Part shown: piece by piece, positions 46,769 to 56,817 of the stretch
Layout of the letters: the number at the start of each line of letters is the position of its first letter
Numbering within the stretch: position 1 is the stretch's first letter
Assembly: GCA_938082855.1 (NCBI GenBank)
Contig: CALKCC010000050.1
Coordinates: 1 to 59,476, forward strand
DNA: 59,476 nucleotides
Source of the DNA: an uncultured Pirellulaceae bacterium
GTDB taxonomy: Bacteria; Planctomycetota; Planctomycetia; Pirellulales; Pirellulaceae
Reading direction: 5' to 3'
Made by a program: the position numbers and the translations under genes
The notes under the pieces: model-generated
What the model saw: only the letters and a program-made list of their open reading frames with translations
Database searches by the model: none
Told to the model about the DNA's origin: nothing

Positions 46769-48340
46769 ATGGCGGAAATCATGAACTGGTGGCTTTGGGC
46801 ATTGACCATTGTCGCCGCATTACTAATCCTAATCGCCCTACGGGACGTCACCCAAAAGAAGCACACCATTCTCCGTAATTTCCCCCTGATAGGCCGTTTG
46901 CGTTATTGGTTGGAAACCATTGGCCCTGAGCTTCGGCAGTACATTGTCAGTAGCAATAACGAAGAACGCCCATTTTCCCGCGATCAGCGGCGTTGGGTTT
47001 ATGCTTCCTCAAAACTACAAAACAACTATTTTGGATTCGGAACTGACAAAGATATCGAACGAACGCCAAATCATCTGGTGATCAAACATTCCGCGTTCCC
47101 CATTTCGTCCCTTAACAAGAGCGAACCAGGTTACGATCCGAAGCATTCGATCCCTGCCGCAAAAATTCTGGGACGGCATCGCGATCGCAAGCACCAGTTT
47201 CGACCAGCCTCCATCGTCAACCTATCTGCCATGAGCTATGGCTCGCTAAGCGCAACTGCGGTGGAATCGATCAATCGTGGCTGCGCTTCCGCTGACTGTC
47301 TGCACAATACAGGAGAAGGAGGTATCAGTCCCTTCCATAAAAAGGGCGGGAAACTCATTTGGCAGTTAGGAACAGGTTACTTTGGTGCTCGTGGTGCTGA
47401 CGGTGGATTTTGTGAAGACAAATTCAAGTCCACCATCGAACAGGCCAATGGCATGGTCAAGGCGATTGAGATCAAATTTAGTCAGGGAGCCAAGCCTGGA
47501 TTGGGTGGAATGCTTCCGGGCGCCAAAGTCACTCCTGAAATCGCCGCTATCCGGGGAATTCCAGTTGGAAAAGACTGCGCCAGCCCTGCCTTTCACTCAG
47601 CATTTTCCAACGCCGACGAAATGCTCGACTTTGTAGAACGACTAGCTGATATCAGCGGATTACCAATTGGCATCAAAAGCGCTGTGGGTGAAATGAGTTT
47701 TTGGGACGAACTTATCTCCCTCATGAGTTCAGGCTCTCGAGGTGTCGACTTTATCGCTATCGACGGAGCAGAAGGTGGTACGGGTGCCGCTCCACTAACC
47801 TTCTCCGATCACGTTGCTTTACCCTTTAAGCTGGGCTTCACTCGTGTTTACAAACGATTTGAAGAAGCCGATTTGGCGGACAAAATATTCTTTATGGGGT
47901 CCGGTAAGCTGGGATTTCCTGAAACAGGCTTGCTAGCGCTTTCACTTGGCTGCGATGCCCTGAGTATCGCTCGAGAACCCATGCTGGCGATTGGTTGCAT
48001 TCAGGCTCAGAAATGTCATTCCGGCCACTGCCCAACCGGCGTAGCTACTCAAAGCAAATGGCTAATGAGAGGATTAGATCCTACGCTCAAATCAAATCGT
48101 TTAGCCAACTATCTCATTACATTGAGAAAAGAACTTATGCAGCTCACCCATGCGTGTGGATTTGAGCATCCTGCACAGATTACCCCTAGTCAATTTGAGA
48201 TCGCCGATGATCAATACGGCTCCAAAAACGTTGCCGATGTCTTCGGATACGAAGATGATTGGGGACACCCTTCAGCGCAGGACATTCAGGCTGTGCTTGA
48301 CGAAATGCATCAGGCTGAAGAAGTAAGAAAAACAGCTTAA
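46769..48340 (+). CDS. FMN-binding glutamate-synthase-like protein with N-terminal membrane helix
   Basis: I start it at the ATG at 46769, with GGAGG eleven bases upstream (an earlier in-frame TTG at 46751 is also possible). The 523-residue product starts with one membrane helix (MNWWLWALTIVAALLILIAL), then the alpha-subunit synthase domain: SYGSLSATAVESINRG, GEGGISPFHKKGG, GADGGFCEDKF, DGAEGGTGAAPLTFSDH and GSGKLGFPETGLLAL. Cysteines in GCIQAQKCHSGHCPTG give the C-x5-C-x4-C cluster that binds 3Fe-4S in GOGAT. No glutamine amidotransferase domain is present. This fits the FMN-binding GltS-related family, tethered to the membrane; its reaction is uncertain. Confidence 0.87.
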   Translation: MAEIMNWWLWALTIVAALLILIALRDVTQKKHTILRNFPLIGRLRYWLETIGPELRQYIVSSNNEERPFSRDQRRWVYASSKLQNNYFGFGTDKDIERTPNHLVIKHSAFPISSLNKSEPGYDPKHSIPAAKILGRHRDRKHQFRPASIVNLSAMSYGSLSATAVESINRGCASADCLHNTGEGGISPFHKKGGKLIWQLGTGYFGARGADGGFCEDKFKSTIEQANGMVKAIEIKFSQGAKPGLGGMLPGAKVTPEIAAIRGIPVGKDCASPAFHSAFSNADEMLDFVERLADISGLPIGIKSAVGEMSFWDELISLMSSGSRGVDFIAIDGAEGGTGAAPLTFSDHVALPFKLGFTRVYKRFEEADLADKIFFMGSGKLGFPETGLLALSLGCDALSIAREPMLAIGCIQAQKCHSGHCPTGVATQSKWLMRGLDPTLKSNRLANYLITLRKELMQLTHACGFEHPAQITPSQFEIADDQYGSKNVADVFGYEDDWGHPSAQDIQAVLDEMHQAEEVRKTA

Positions 48341-48347
48341 CAGCCGT

Positions 48348-50141
48348 TTATTCCGGATGTGTGACTCGCAGGTTTAACTCACCCAACTGCTTGGTTTCAA
48401 CATCCCCAGGTGCACCGGTCATCAGGTCCGAGGCTTTTTGAGTTTTGGGGAATGCAATAACGTCACGAATATTGTCCAGATCCCCGAACAACATCACGCA
48501 GCGATCAATCCCTAATGCAATGCCTCCATGTGGAGGAGCACCAAACTGGAGAGCCTCCAGTAAAAAGCCGAAACGATCTGCAGCTGTCTCTTCATCGATT
48601 CCCAACAGACCAAAGACTCGCGCCTGCTCCGCCTGGTCGTGAATTCGGATCGTTCCGCCACCAGCTTCATACCCGTTGATCACGAGGTCATAAGCAACAG
48701 CGCGTGCCTGCCCAGGATCCGAATCAAGTAAGGCGATATCCTGTGGCCGAGGCGCGGTAAACGGATGATGCATGGCGACCCAACGATCTTCCTGTTCGTC
48801 GTGCTCAAACATTGGGAATTCAACCACCCAAGAGAAATGCATGTCATTAGGATCGTACAAAGCCAATTCTGCGCCTAACCGTTTTCGCAAGGCAGACAAC
48901 GCTTTGCAACTGACTTCATAAGTATCAGCGATGAAGAACATTATATCGCCAACCTCGGCACCCATTCGTTCCCCAATTTCAACGAGTAATTCGTCTGCGA
49001 AATTCTTGGCAATCGGAGACCAAAGTGTTCCATCTTCCTCAACGCGGAACCAAGCCAACCCTTTCGCACCGAAATCCTGTTTGACCCATTCGGTCATGCC
49101 ATCAATATCTTTTCGGGAGTAATTCCCAGCAGCCCCTTTTGCATTGATCCCACGTACGACACCACCCGATTCCACGGCGCCGGAGAACACACGGAATTCA
49201 GCTTTGGCAGCCAAGTCAGAGCAATTAATGAGTTCCATACCGAAACGCAGGTCAGGAGCATCGGAACCGAACCGTTCCATGGCTTCATCGTAAGTCATAC
49301 GTGGCAGAGGTGTTGGGAGATCGATTCCCTTTAAGTCCTTTGCCATCTGCTGCATCAAACCATCGATCATTCCAATCACATCGTCCTGATCGACGAAGGA
49401 CATTTCCACGTCTAGCTGAGTGAATTCAGGCTGACGGTCTGCCCGCAGGTCTTCATCGCGAAAACATCGAGCGACCTGAACGTAGCGATCGTAGCCGGCC
49501 ACCATCATGATCTGTTTGTAGAGTTGGGGTGACTGTGGCAGAGCATAGAATTGACCGTGGTGCACACGGCTAGGTACGAGATAATCTCGAGCACCTTCTG
49601 GAGTGCTTCGTCCCAGAATTGGCGTTTCCACATCGATAAAGTCATTTGATTCGAAATAGTCCCGCATCATTTTGATAATGCGACTACGCAGCAGCAATGT
49701 TTCCTGCATTTCCTTACGGCGCAAGTCCAGATAGCGATACTTAAGACGCAGGTCTTCCCCAGGAAGCTCTTGCTGAGATGGTGTAAACGGTGGAGTTTTA
49801 CTCTTATTGAAGACTTCTAAGCTTGTAACTCGCAATTCCACCTGACCGGTAGGCAACTTTTCGTTAATCGTCCCTTCGGGGCGTTCAGCCACCTTTCCAA
49901 TCACTTTGATGACGTCTTCGTTTCGAAGAGCACTTCCGTCATCGACCAACCCGCTTTCCGGACCAAAGACAATTTGTGTCTTTCCGTAACGATCACGCAG
50001 GTCAATAAAGACAGCGCCACCATGGTCCCGAGAACTATCCACCCAGCCACACAAAGTGACTTCCTGATCGATATTCTCCGCTCTTAATTCGCCGCAGGTA
50101 TGAGTACGAAACACCGTGTTTTCCTTCAAAGTTTGAATCAA
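48348..50141 (-). CDS. aspS: Aspartyl-tRNA synthetase
   Basis: The 597-residue length and motifs fit the bacterial type AspRS. An N-terminal OB-fold anticodon-binding domain (about 15-115, [24 protein letters not shown]) precedes the class II catalytic core: motif 2 in [23 protein letters not shown] and motif 3 in [18 protein letters not shown]. The GAD insertion typical of the bacterial form lies between. It charges tRNA-Asp with aspartate. Some bacteria without AsnRS/GatCAB use a relaxed form, but that cannot be read here. It lies 91 bases after miaA on the same strand; convergent with the glutamate-synthase-like gene. Confidence 0.97.
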   Translation of the reverse strand: MIQTLKENTVFRTHTCGELRAENIDQEVTLCGWVDSSRDHGGAVFIDLRDRYGKTQIVFGPESGLVDDGSALRNEDVIKVIGKVAERPEGTINEKLPTGQVELRVTSLEVFNKSKTPPFTPSQQELPGEDLRLKYRYLDLRRKEMQETLLLRSRIIKMMRDYFESNDFIDVETPILGRSTPEGARDYLVPSRVHHGQFYALPQSPQLYKQIMMVAGYDRYVQVARCFRDEDLRADRQPEFTQLDVEMSFVDQDDVIGMIDGLMQQMAKDLKGIDLPTPLPRMTYDEAMERFGSDAPDLRFGMELINCSDLAAKAEFRVFSGAVESGGVVRGINAKGAAGNYSRKDIDGMTEWVKQDFGAKGLAWFRVEEDGTLWSPIAKNFADELLVEIGERMGAEVGDIMFFIADTYEVSCKALSALRKRLGAELALYDPNDMHFSWVVEFPMFEHDEQEDRWVAMHHPFTAPRPQDIALLDSDPGQARAVAYDLVINGYEAGGGTIRIHDQAEQARVFGLLGIDEETAADRFGFLLEALQFGAPPHGGIALGIDRCVMLFGDLDNIRDVIAFPKTQKASDLMTGAPGDVETKQLGELNLRVTHPE

Positions 50142-50232
50142 TAGCTACTTACAGAGGTCATGCATTACCTCAGGCCAAACCGCTATTCTACTTAGAGAAC
50201 TAATTATGCAAAAGGCAGCTTTAAGAGATGAA

Positions 50233-51195
50233 TCATCCTGTCTCAACCAGAGATAGGATTTGATCTACTACTTGATCCGTCGTCAGTTCTTCCGACATCT
50301 GAATCTGCTTGCATTCAGGAAACCCTCGAAACCAGGTTTCCTGTCGCCGTGCAAAGCGGCGTGTGTGATAGACAACCTGCTCCATCGTTTCTGCAAGGTC
50401 ACGTTCCCCCTCTAGATGTTCAACCACTTCACGGTACCCAACGGCTTGAAGTGCCGTCCGTCCTAGTGACTCCGAGGCACTCAGCAATGACTGAACCTCA
50501 GCCACCAATCCTTCATCAAACATTTCCTGCACACGTGCTTCAATTCTGCTGTGTAATACTTCACGAGGCCAACACAACTGAAACACAAACTGTTTATTGG
50601 TACTCGTCTGGTTTTCAAACTCCTGTTGCTGATGGCTAATGGGTTGCCCAGTCAAGTGGTAAACTTCTAGGGCCCGAGTCACTCGCCGTATGTCATTGGG
50701 GTGGAATTTATGCGCCGAAAGCGGGTCAACTTGAGCCAACTGTCGATGCAAGGCTTCCTTCCCGTGTAGTTCAACCTGCTCTTCAACCTGCTGTCGAAAT
50801 TCCCAATCGGCTGCAGGTCCACCGAATATTCCTCTCAGTAGCACTTTGAGGTACATAGGCGTCCCACCTACAAAGAGCACTTTCTTTCCGCGAGCTTTGA
50901 TTGCTTCGACCGTCTCGTAAGAACGAGTCAGATATTCCGCAACACTGAACGGCTCGTGCGGATCAAGAATATCGATCATATGGTGAACAATACGCTGTCG
51001 ATCTTCCGGTGATGGCTTTGCCGTCCCAATGTCCATGCCTCGATAAATGGCCATTGAATCCAGCGAGATGATTTCAGCATCAATCTTTTCGGCCAACCGT
51101 AATGCTGTACTGGTTTTCCCGCTGGCGGTCGGACCAGTCAGAAACCAGCAATCATCGTCGATTGCCTGCATCGGCTCGCTCTCATGCTCCGTCAT
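50233..51195 (-). CDS. miaA: tRNA dimethylallyltransferase
   Basis: The 320-residue product has the P-loop GPTASGKTST (about 19-28) and the MiaA landmarks SLDSMAIYRGMDIGTAKP, VGGTPMYLKVLLRGIF, DIRRVTRALEVYHLTG and RQETWFRGF at the C-terminus. It adds a dimethylallyl group to A37 of tRNAs that read codons starting with U. The first eight codons (MTEHESEP) may be upstream leader, because a second ATG follows, but the start with the longer N-terminus cannot be excluded. Its neighbour on the same strand is aspS, another tRNA enzyme. Confidence 0.95.
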   Translation of the reverse strand: MTEHESEPMQAIDDDCWFLTGPTASGKTSTALRLAEKIDAEIISLDSMAIYRGMDIGTAKPSPEDRQRIVHHMIDILDPHEPFSVAEYLTRSYETVEAIKARGKKVLFVGGTPMYLKVLLRGIFGGPAADWEFRQQVEEQVELHGKEALHRQLAQVDPLSAHKFHPNDIRRVTRALEVYHLTGQPISHQQQEFENQTSTNKQFVFQLCWPREVLHSRIEARVQEMFDEGLVAEVQSLLSASESLGRTALQAVGYREVVEHLEGERDLAETMEQVVYHTRRFARRQETWFRGFPECKQIQMSEELTTDQVVDQILSLVETG

Positions 51196-51371
51196 AATTG
51201 ATATAACTCCACAAATTAGCCGTGAAATGGCCTACTTCACAGACTCTTTACATCCCATGTCCGTTCGGCGATTGTCAGTATTGATTCGTGAGTCTACGAT
51301 AAACCCTTAGTAGCAAACACGTTATTTCATCGTGGTTTCAAATCCATCTCCTGTAAAGGGGAAAGAATCCA

Positions 51372-51707
51372 TTGAACGAAGCATCCCAGGTATTACATCA
51401 ACTGATGGCGGTCATTGAAGAGCGTCGCCTCAATCCTCCCGAAAAGTCTTACACAACCAAGTTATTCCAAGGTGGAAACGACTTGATTGGCAAGAAGATC
51501 ATGGAGGAGGCCGGGGAAGTCGTGGAAGCCGCTGACGAACCGGGGGAGTCCGGTCGAGAGCATTTAATATATGAAGCCGCCGACCTGCTTTACCACCTCA
51601 TGGTAATGCTCGGCTACCACGAAATTCACATCAGTGAAATCGAAACGGAACTGGGGCGACGATTCGGCGTCTCCGGAATCGATGAAAAAGCATCACGTAA
51701 CTCCTAA
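51372..51707 (+). CDS. hisE: Phosphoribosyl-ATP pyrophosphatase
   Basis: The gene starts with TTG at 51372, preceded by AAAGGGGAAAG, and encodes 111 residues, the usual length for HisE. The MazG-like helical fold motif EEAGEVVEAADEP and YEAADLLYHLMVML supplies the acidic magnesium ligands; KLFQGGNDLIGKKIMEEAGE is the family start. It hydrolyses phosphoribosyl-ATP to phosphoribosyl-AMP, the second histidine step. It lies 31 bases before hisG, so the two first-step genes form a unit. In other bacteria hisE is often fused to hisI, not seen here. Confidence 0.94.
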   Translation: MNEASQVLHQLMAVIEERRLNPPEKSYTTKLFQGGNDLIGKKIMEEAGEVVEAADEPGESGREHLIYEAADLLYHLMVMLGYHEIHISEIETELGRRFGVSGIDEKASRNS

Positions 51708-51738
51708 ATAAAACCTGCACGAAGATAAGTACCATCCC

Positions 51739-52590
51739 ATGAGTAACCTGCGAATTGGATTACCCAGCAAAGGTCGGCTGTCTGATCTGGCTAGTGAACT
51801 TTTGAAAGAAGCCGGCATTAAGTTTCGCCGACAAAATCGTTCTCTGTTTGCCAAAGTTTCCGATCTACCTATTGAAATCATTTTCCTGCGAACTGATGAC
51901 ATTCCTGTACTTTGTGCAGAGGGGGCCATCGACATGGGAATCACTGGATCAGATTTAGTCGCGGAAGCACAGGCCGACGTAGAAACAAGGCTATCACTGG
52001 GAGTCGGAAAATGCCGGCTTGCCGTTTGTGTACCTGAAACCATGGAGATCGACAGCCCTGCGGAATTAAACGGCTTACGAATCGCCACCAGTTTCACGAA
52101 TGTCACCAAGAATTATCTACAACAACACGATGCGGAAGCGCACGTGGTACCACTCACAGGTTCCGTGGAAATCATGATCACGTTGGGAATTGCCGACGCG
52201 ATTGTCGATCTGGTTGAAACCGGCTCAACGCTCGCCGCAAACCGACTGAAGATTTCTCATGAGATCGGCAACTATGAAACCGTCCTCGTTCAAAACCAGC
52301 AAAAACGACACCCTGAACTTGCAGACCGTATCGTTCGCCGTTTAGAAGGGGTCGTTATAGCTCGAGGCTACTCGCTTCTAGAGTACAACATTCCCAAAAA
52401 TCAATTAGCGCAGGCGGAAGAAATTACGCCGGGATTCAAATCGCCAACAATCACTTCTTTGGAAGACAGTGATTGGTGTGCCGTTCGAGTAATGGTTAAG
52501 ACGAAGCAAGTCACTTCGGTGATGGACCAATTGGAAGAATTAGGGGCTTCTGCCATTTTGGAAACTCCTATCAACAACTGTCGCCTATAA
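51739..52590 (+). CDS. hisG: ATP phosphoribosyltransferase, long form
   Basis: The 283-residue product matches the long HisG with a C-terminal ACT-like regulatory domain. LRIGLPSKGRLSDLASELL is the typical start; GAIDMGITGSDLVAEA and ADAIVDLVETGSTLAANRLK carry the PRPP- and ATP-contact loops; the last 75 residues (VRVMVKTKQVTSVMDQLEELGASAIL) form the regulatory domain that binds histidine for feedback inhibition. It is the first step of histidine synthesis. No HisZ is required for the long form. The end overlaps the convergent amidohydrolase gene by six bases. Confidence 0.95.
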   Translation: MSNLRIGLPSKGRLSDLASELLKEAGIKFRRQNRSLFAKVSDLPIEIIFLRTDDIPVLCAEGAIDMGITGSDLVAEAQADVETRLSLGVGKCRLAVCVPETMEIDSPAELNGLRIATSFTNVTKNYLQQHDAEAHVVPLTGSVEIMITLGIADAIVDLVETGSTLAANRLKISHEIGNYETVLVQNQQKRHPELADRIVRRLEGVVIARGYSLLEYNIPKNQLAQAEEITPGFKSPTITSLEDSDWCAVRVMVKTKQVTSVMDQLEELGASAILETPINNCRL

Positions 52591-53832
52591 TCTCACTAGC
52601 TGCGCCTCTGAAAGGCGAGTCACCACTGCGGATAAGCATGCTGACTCCGAGGCCTCAGCTTCTTCTTGTGTCAACGAAACCGACAAAACAGAGGCTACGG
52701 CGTTCGTGCCTATAAATCCGTGCGTGGACTCCAAACCCAGTGCAAATGCGGCATTGACCGTTACCAATTCCAGGAGTGTGCTCGGATTCAAGTCGGGGTA
52801 CTCGTTCCTTACAAATTCCACTTCGGCTAGCAGATTCAAATCCGGATTAGAAGCTCGGGAATCTGTTCCTAAGCAAACACGCACTCCTGCTGCTAACATC
52901 TCCTCCAAGGCATAGGTTGGATGCTGGAAGTAATGGTGAGTTCGAGGACAATAACACACACTTACATTACTATTGAGTCTCCCCAGTAAATCCCAGTCAT
53001 CATGTTTGAGATAGTTACCATGCACAATTAACGCACGCCAACTACTCGCAAGCGTTTCAATGTACTGTTGAAACGATGACTCTAAAGGAATCCCTGATTC
53101 TTCCCACATCCCCAAACGCTCAAGCATTTCTCTCAATGGCCCAGACCGCGTCTGAACCAAAGCACACTCTTCTGCCGTTTCAGCAAGGTGCATTACGCAG
53201 GGAACTTCAAAATCTCTACTCAATTCACAAAGCGATTTGAGTTGCTCCCAATGTACCGTGTAGGGCGCATGAGGACTTACGCCTGCATTTACCCCAGAAG
53301 TAGCAGCCTGAGCCAGATAGTTTTGAACGCCTGCGGTAACAGCAGAGACTTGCTCCGCTGAGAAATTGATGACTTCCAATAACGACACGATCCGAGTCTT
53401 CAATTTTGAGTAACAGGCTAGTAGAGATTGGCTGGTGGTAATTTCACCAATCCCAAGGACACCTATTTCACTGGACTCACTTGCCCCCAACGTGATCGTC
53501 TCTTCGAGCCACTCTGCTCCTTGGGCTGCCTTTTCTCGTCGATACTTTACGACTTCAGCAATCCAGGCATCAAAATCGAGACTCGGATCACCGACTGGAG
53601 TCGACAGTTCACTAAATTCTAAATGCGTATGCGGGTTGACCAACCCAGGCAACAATGCGACGTTCCCCAAATCCTGTACCTCAAGCTGTTGCTGAGCGAT
53701 TTGAAATTCGGGAGGAGCAGTCGATTCTGAGCCAACACGGGTGACCACTCCGTTATCGACCTCCACCCAGCCTTCATTTATGGGAGGGGCATTTAGAGGA
53801 AAAACCCAGGCTGCTCGATAATATGTCGACAT
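52585..53832 (-). CDS. Amidohydrolase (candidate aminodeoxyfutalosine deaminase)
   Basis: The 415-residue product belongs to the TRZ/ATZ branch of amidohydrolases. VNPHTHLEFSEL gives the HxH metal pair near residue 65, SPHAPYTVH and VMHLAETAEE supply further metal/substrate residues, and LGTDSRASNPDLN the catalytic Asp. Such enzymes deaminate adenosine- or guanine-like rings. It is the last gene of an operon with mqnA and mqnC, and its start overlaps the preceding stop by one base (TGATG), so it is translationally coupled. This supports the role of MqnX, which deaminates 6-amino-6-deoxyfutalosine in menaquinone synthesis. It could instead be an S-adenosylhomocysteine or methylthioadenosine deaminase. 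Confidence 0.7.
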   Translation of the reverse strand: MSTYYRAAWVFPLNAPPINEGWVEVDNGVVTRVGSESTAPPEFQIAQQQLEVQDLGNVALLPGLVNPHTHLEFSELSTPVGDPSLDFDAWIAEVVKYRREKAAQGAEWLEETITLGASESSEIGVLGIGEITTSQSLLACYSKLKTRIVSLLEVINFSAEQVSAVTAGVQNYLAQAATSGVNAGVSPHAPYTVHWEQLKSLCELSRDFEVPCVMHLAETAEECALVQTRSGPLREMLERLGMWEESGIPLESSFQQYIETLASSWRALIVHGNYLKHDDWDLLGRLNSNVSVCYCPRTHHYFQHPTYALEEMLAAGVRVCLGTDSRASNPDLNLLAEVEFVRNEYPDLNPSTLLELVTVNAAFALGLESTHGFIGTNAVASVLSVSLTQEEAEASESACLSAVVTRLSEAQLVRL

Positions 53833-56021
53833 CAGTCACCCGCGTGTTGAGACGTACCAGCGGCTAACTTGGGCCTGGTTTGAATATGGAACCAGGCAAT
53901 TAGCCCGATCGCGATGACACCACCGCACACTGCAACAAGCGGAGAATACATAGGAGTGCCGTGATAGTCAGTCAGTAGTGGGGACAGCCATTCCTGACTC
54001 TCACTTCGAGCCACCAAGACCGTAATCCCGTTGTGCAACACGTGCATAATGATCGTCGGAATCAGACTTCCACAACGGACGGCGATATAACCTAACAGAA
54101 GCCCGATAATAAATGCATTTAATGACTGCTGCAAAATCCCGTGCGTGATGCCGAAGAAAAATGCAGAGACGAAAATTGCCGACGAAGGTCGGGAGTCTTT
54201 CTGCAAGCCAGTCAGAATCACTCCTCGAAATGCCAGTTCTTCAAAGATCCCCGGAACAATGGCAATTACAAACAGGAGTGCGAACAGGGGAGCCGAATTC
54301 AACATCGCTTCGACTGGAGCAGTGGCTGCCTTCATGGCAGGATTGATCGGGTAAAGCTGTTCGATGCCAACACCCAGCCAAATAATCGTGGGATGAAGCA
54401 AGAATGGTAACAAAACGCCGATCAGGAGTGCCACCACAGGGGGTTTGGTCAATTTCAGTGACCCCATTCGATTACGTGTCAGCAATACGGCAACCAGAAT
54501 TGCGGGGACGCCGATCGTTAGAATCAGTGCGATACTATTTGAAAGAACAAAGTCCTGCCAGGTTTCCGGAGCACTGGCGGTTGCATTGGCCACATATCGG
54601 AGCATCAAGATGGCAATCGCCACAAAGATCGCCATGCCACCTGTCGGCAGTAATGGCTTATTACGAATTAGTTGACGTCCCCATAAGCGAATGTCCCACT
54701 TCTCGCTTTCACGAAACAGAACGGCCTCACTATTAAATTGGAAAGTCGCCCAACGAACAGCAAGGTAACAACAGAATGCACTACTGGCCATTACCGGAAT
54801 CGCGAAACGAATCGCAACATCGAATTGGGATTCAACAAGGTTTCGCAATAACAACGCAGAGCCTGCAACAGGGATGAGACTTGTGCCGAGATCAAGCTCC
54901 ACATTGGGCATCACACTAATCATCGACAACGGTAATGCCAGCATCAGAAGCGGCATCATATAGTATTGGCCTTCTTTGCTACTTCGAGCAAAGGTCGCTG
55001 CTGCCAAAGCCAATGCACTGAACATGGCAACCAGAGGGATCAAGACCACCAAACTCCAAAGAATATTCCAACCAGGGAACATACCTAGTTTGGAGTGAAG
55101 TTCACTTCCAACAGGCATCACCTTGGCGACCATAAATACCCCGGTAAAAGCAATGCTAACGAGATTGGCCAATGACGTCGCAAAGCTAAATACCATGACG
55201 GTCAGCAGTTTCCCGGTTACAATCTCGACACGCTTTGCTGGTCCACACAAGAGGGTTTCCAAAGTCCCTCGTTCTTTTTCTCCCGCACACAGATCAACCG
55301 CGGGATAAAACGCCCCTGTCAAAGTCCACAGCAATAACATGATTGGAATCATACTGGCCCAAAACTGAGCGGCCTGACTCTCCTCCGGTGCGATATCCTG
55401 AACCTGAACTTCAACCGGCGTCGCAACGCCTAACGGAAGCTTGCCCAATTCAAAAAGAGCATCCCTTACTTCTTCTTCCCACTTATCAAGTACGTCAGCA
55501 ATTCGCGCCCTGGCAATTTTGGATTTATCAGCCACCGAATTGTAGACAATCACCGGCCCCGGAATCGTTTCAGGCTGAATATCAAAACTCCCCTTTCCAT
55601 CGACTGACTCTTTGAGGAATTGCAAGTACTTATGTAATTCAGGGCTTAGCACTAATGCTGCATCAAATTCCTTACTGTCAAGTCTTTGCTGAAGAGACTC
55701 CTGAACCCCTTCCAACGTCGCATGTTCCGGGAATTCTTCCGGAACGAGATCCAATAACGTTTCCTGCAATGTAACCAGCTTGTCTTCTTCCTCACTCGGC
55801 TCAACAAATTGAGGTAAACCTTCAAAGGAAGAAGCACCAACCAGCACCACCTTACTCTTACTTTCAGTCACGAATTGAGCAACTTGCATCATGACCAATC
55901 CCAATACCGGATAAATCATGACAGGCAGTAAAACCGTCGTGAATAATGTACGGCGATCTCGTAATTGGCTCAGCAATTCCCGCACAAACAATCGTCTTAC
56001 ATTGAACCAGTTCATTCGCAT
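53832..56021 (-). CDS. ABC-2 permease fused to a CPBP (Abi) intramembrane protease
   Basis: The 729-residue product joins two membrane modules. The N-terminal half (about 1-420) is a NatB/ABC-2-type permease: one helix (RRTLFTTVLLPVMIYPVLGL), a large outer domain (about 55-215) and a helix bundle including GEKERGTLETLLCGPAKR, the coupling region. The C-terminal half (about 560-700) is a CPBP glutamic-type protease with EELAFRG, the SAFFFGITHG pair and HVLHN. The start overlaps the ATPase stop by ten bases. It likely exports an ion, peptide or lipid-like substrate. The protease part may process the exported substrate or the pump itself. Similar fusions occur in planctomycetes. Confidence 0.88.
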   Translation of the reverse strand: MRMNWFNVRRLFVRELLSQLRDRRTLFTTVLLPVMIYPVLGLVMMQVAQFVTESKSKVVLVGASSFEGLPQFVEPSEEEDKLVTLQETLLDLVPEEFPEHATLEGVQESLQQRLDSKEFDAALVLSPELHKYLQFLKESVDGKGSFDIQPETIPGPVIVYNSVADKSKIARARIADVLDKWEEEVRDALFELGKLPLGVATPVEVQVQDIAPEESQAAQFWASMIPIMLLLWTLTGAFYPAVDLCAGEKERGTLETLLCGPAKRVEIVTGKLLTVMVFSFATSLANLVSIAFTGVFMVAKVMPVGSELHSKLGMFPGWNILWSLVVLIPLVAMFSALALAAATFARSSKEGQYYMMPLLMLALPLSMISVMPNVELDLGTSLIPVAGSALLLRNLVESQFDVAIRFAIPVMASSAFCCYLAVRWATFQFNSEAVLFRESEKWDIRLWGRQLIRNKPLLPTGGMAIFVAIAILMLRYVANATASAPETWQDFVLSNSIALILTIGVPAILVAVLLTRNRMGSLKLTKPPVVALLIGVLLPFLLHPTIIWLGVGIEQLYPINPAMKAATAPVEAMLNSAPLFALLFVIAIVPGIFEELAFRGVILTGLQKDSRPSSAIFVSAFFFGITHGILQQSLNAFIIGLLLGYIAVRCGSLIPTIIMHVLHNGITVLVARSESQEWLSPLLTDYHGTPMYSPLVAVCGGVIAIGLIAWFHIQTRPKLAAGTSQHAGD

Positions 56022-56767
56022 TCCCCTGGTTGCAATTGCTGCTCCATCAAATCAAAGAAAACATCTTCCAGATCTTTCTGATTGAACTGTTCTCTTAGAT
56101 CCTCTTGAGTTCCTTCACAGAGAATCTTGCCGTTATGCATGATCGCCACCTGATCACAGACTCGCTCGACCTCCCTCATATGGTGTGTCGAATAAAGAAT
56201 ACACTTGCCCTGATCTCTCAACTCCAAAACCGTGTTTTGCAACGAACGTCCAACCAGCACATCCAGGCCAACCGTGGCTTCGTCAAAAATCAACACCGGA
56301 GGGTTATGGATAATGGCACGAGCAATGGATACCTTTTGCTTCATACCGGTGGACATCTTTCCACCTGCCACCTCCAGGAACTCCGTCATCTGTAACTGCT
56401 CGTAAACCAATGCTGCCCGACTCTGCAACTCATCTTCAGGCATGCCATGGAGACGACCAAAGAACTCCACCATCTCACGTGCGGACATGCGATCATAATT
56501 TGAGGTGTTGTTAGAAACAAATCCTATATGACGCCGTACTTGTTCAGCTTCCGCCTCGACATCAAAACCAGCGATGGTGGCTGAACCAGAAGTTGGCTTA
56601 AGCAATGTCGCCAGCGTACGAAGAACCGTTGTCTTTCCGGCTCCATTGGGCCCCAACAAACCGAAGATCTGTCCTGGTTCACAGCGAAAGCTCACACCGT
56701 CGACAGCCTTCACTTCATCGAGCTCAAGGTCGGGGTAGCTTTTCCGAAGATTCTCAACAACGATCAT
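56012..56767 (-). CDS. ABC transporter ATPase (NatA-like)
   Basis: The 251-residue product is an ATP-binding subunit. Walker A is GPNGAGKTT (about 38-46), the signature TGMKQKVSIARAI follows, and Walker B VLIFDEATVGLD and the H-loop ILYSTHHMREVE complete the site. The C-terminal part (EDVFFDLMEQQ) is short. It energises the permease-protease fusion encoded directly downstream (10-base overlap). In other bacteria NatAB pumps export sodium, but this subfamily also exports peptides and lipids. It starts 50 bases after mqnC on the same strand. Confidence 0.93.
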   Translation of the reverse strand: MIVVENLRKSYPDLELDEVKAVDGVSFRCEPGQIFGLLGPNGAGKTTVLRTLATLLKPTSGSATIAGFDVEAEAEQVRRHIGFVSNNTSNYDRMSAREMVEFFGRLHGMPEDELQSRAALVYEQLQMTEFLEVAGGKMSTGMKQKVSIARAIIHNPPVLIFDEATVGLDVLVGRSLQNTVLELRDQGKCILYSTHHMREVERVCDQVAIMHNGKILCEGTQEDLREQFNQKDLEDVFFDLMEQQLQPGECE

Positions 56768-56817
56768 AAAGAGAGTCCCTCAAGTCGTGCAAAATAAAAC
56801 CGTGGACAATCAACGCA

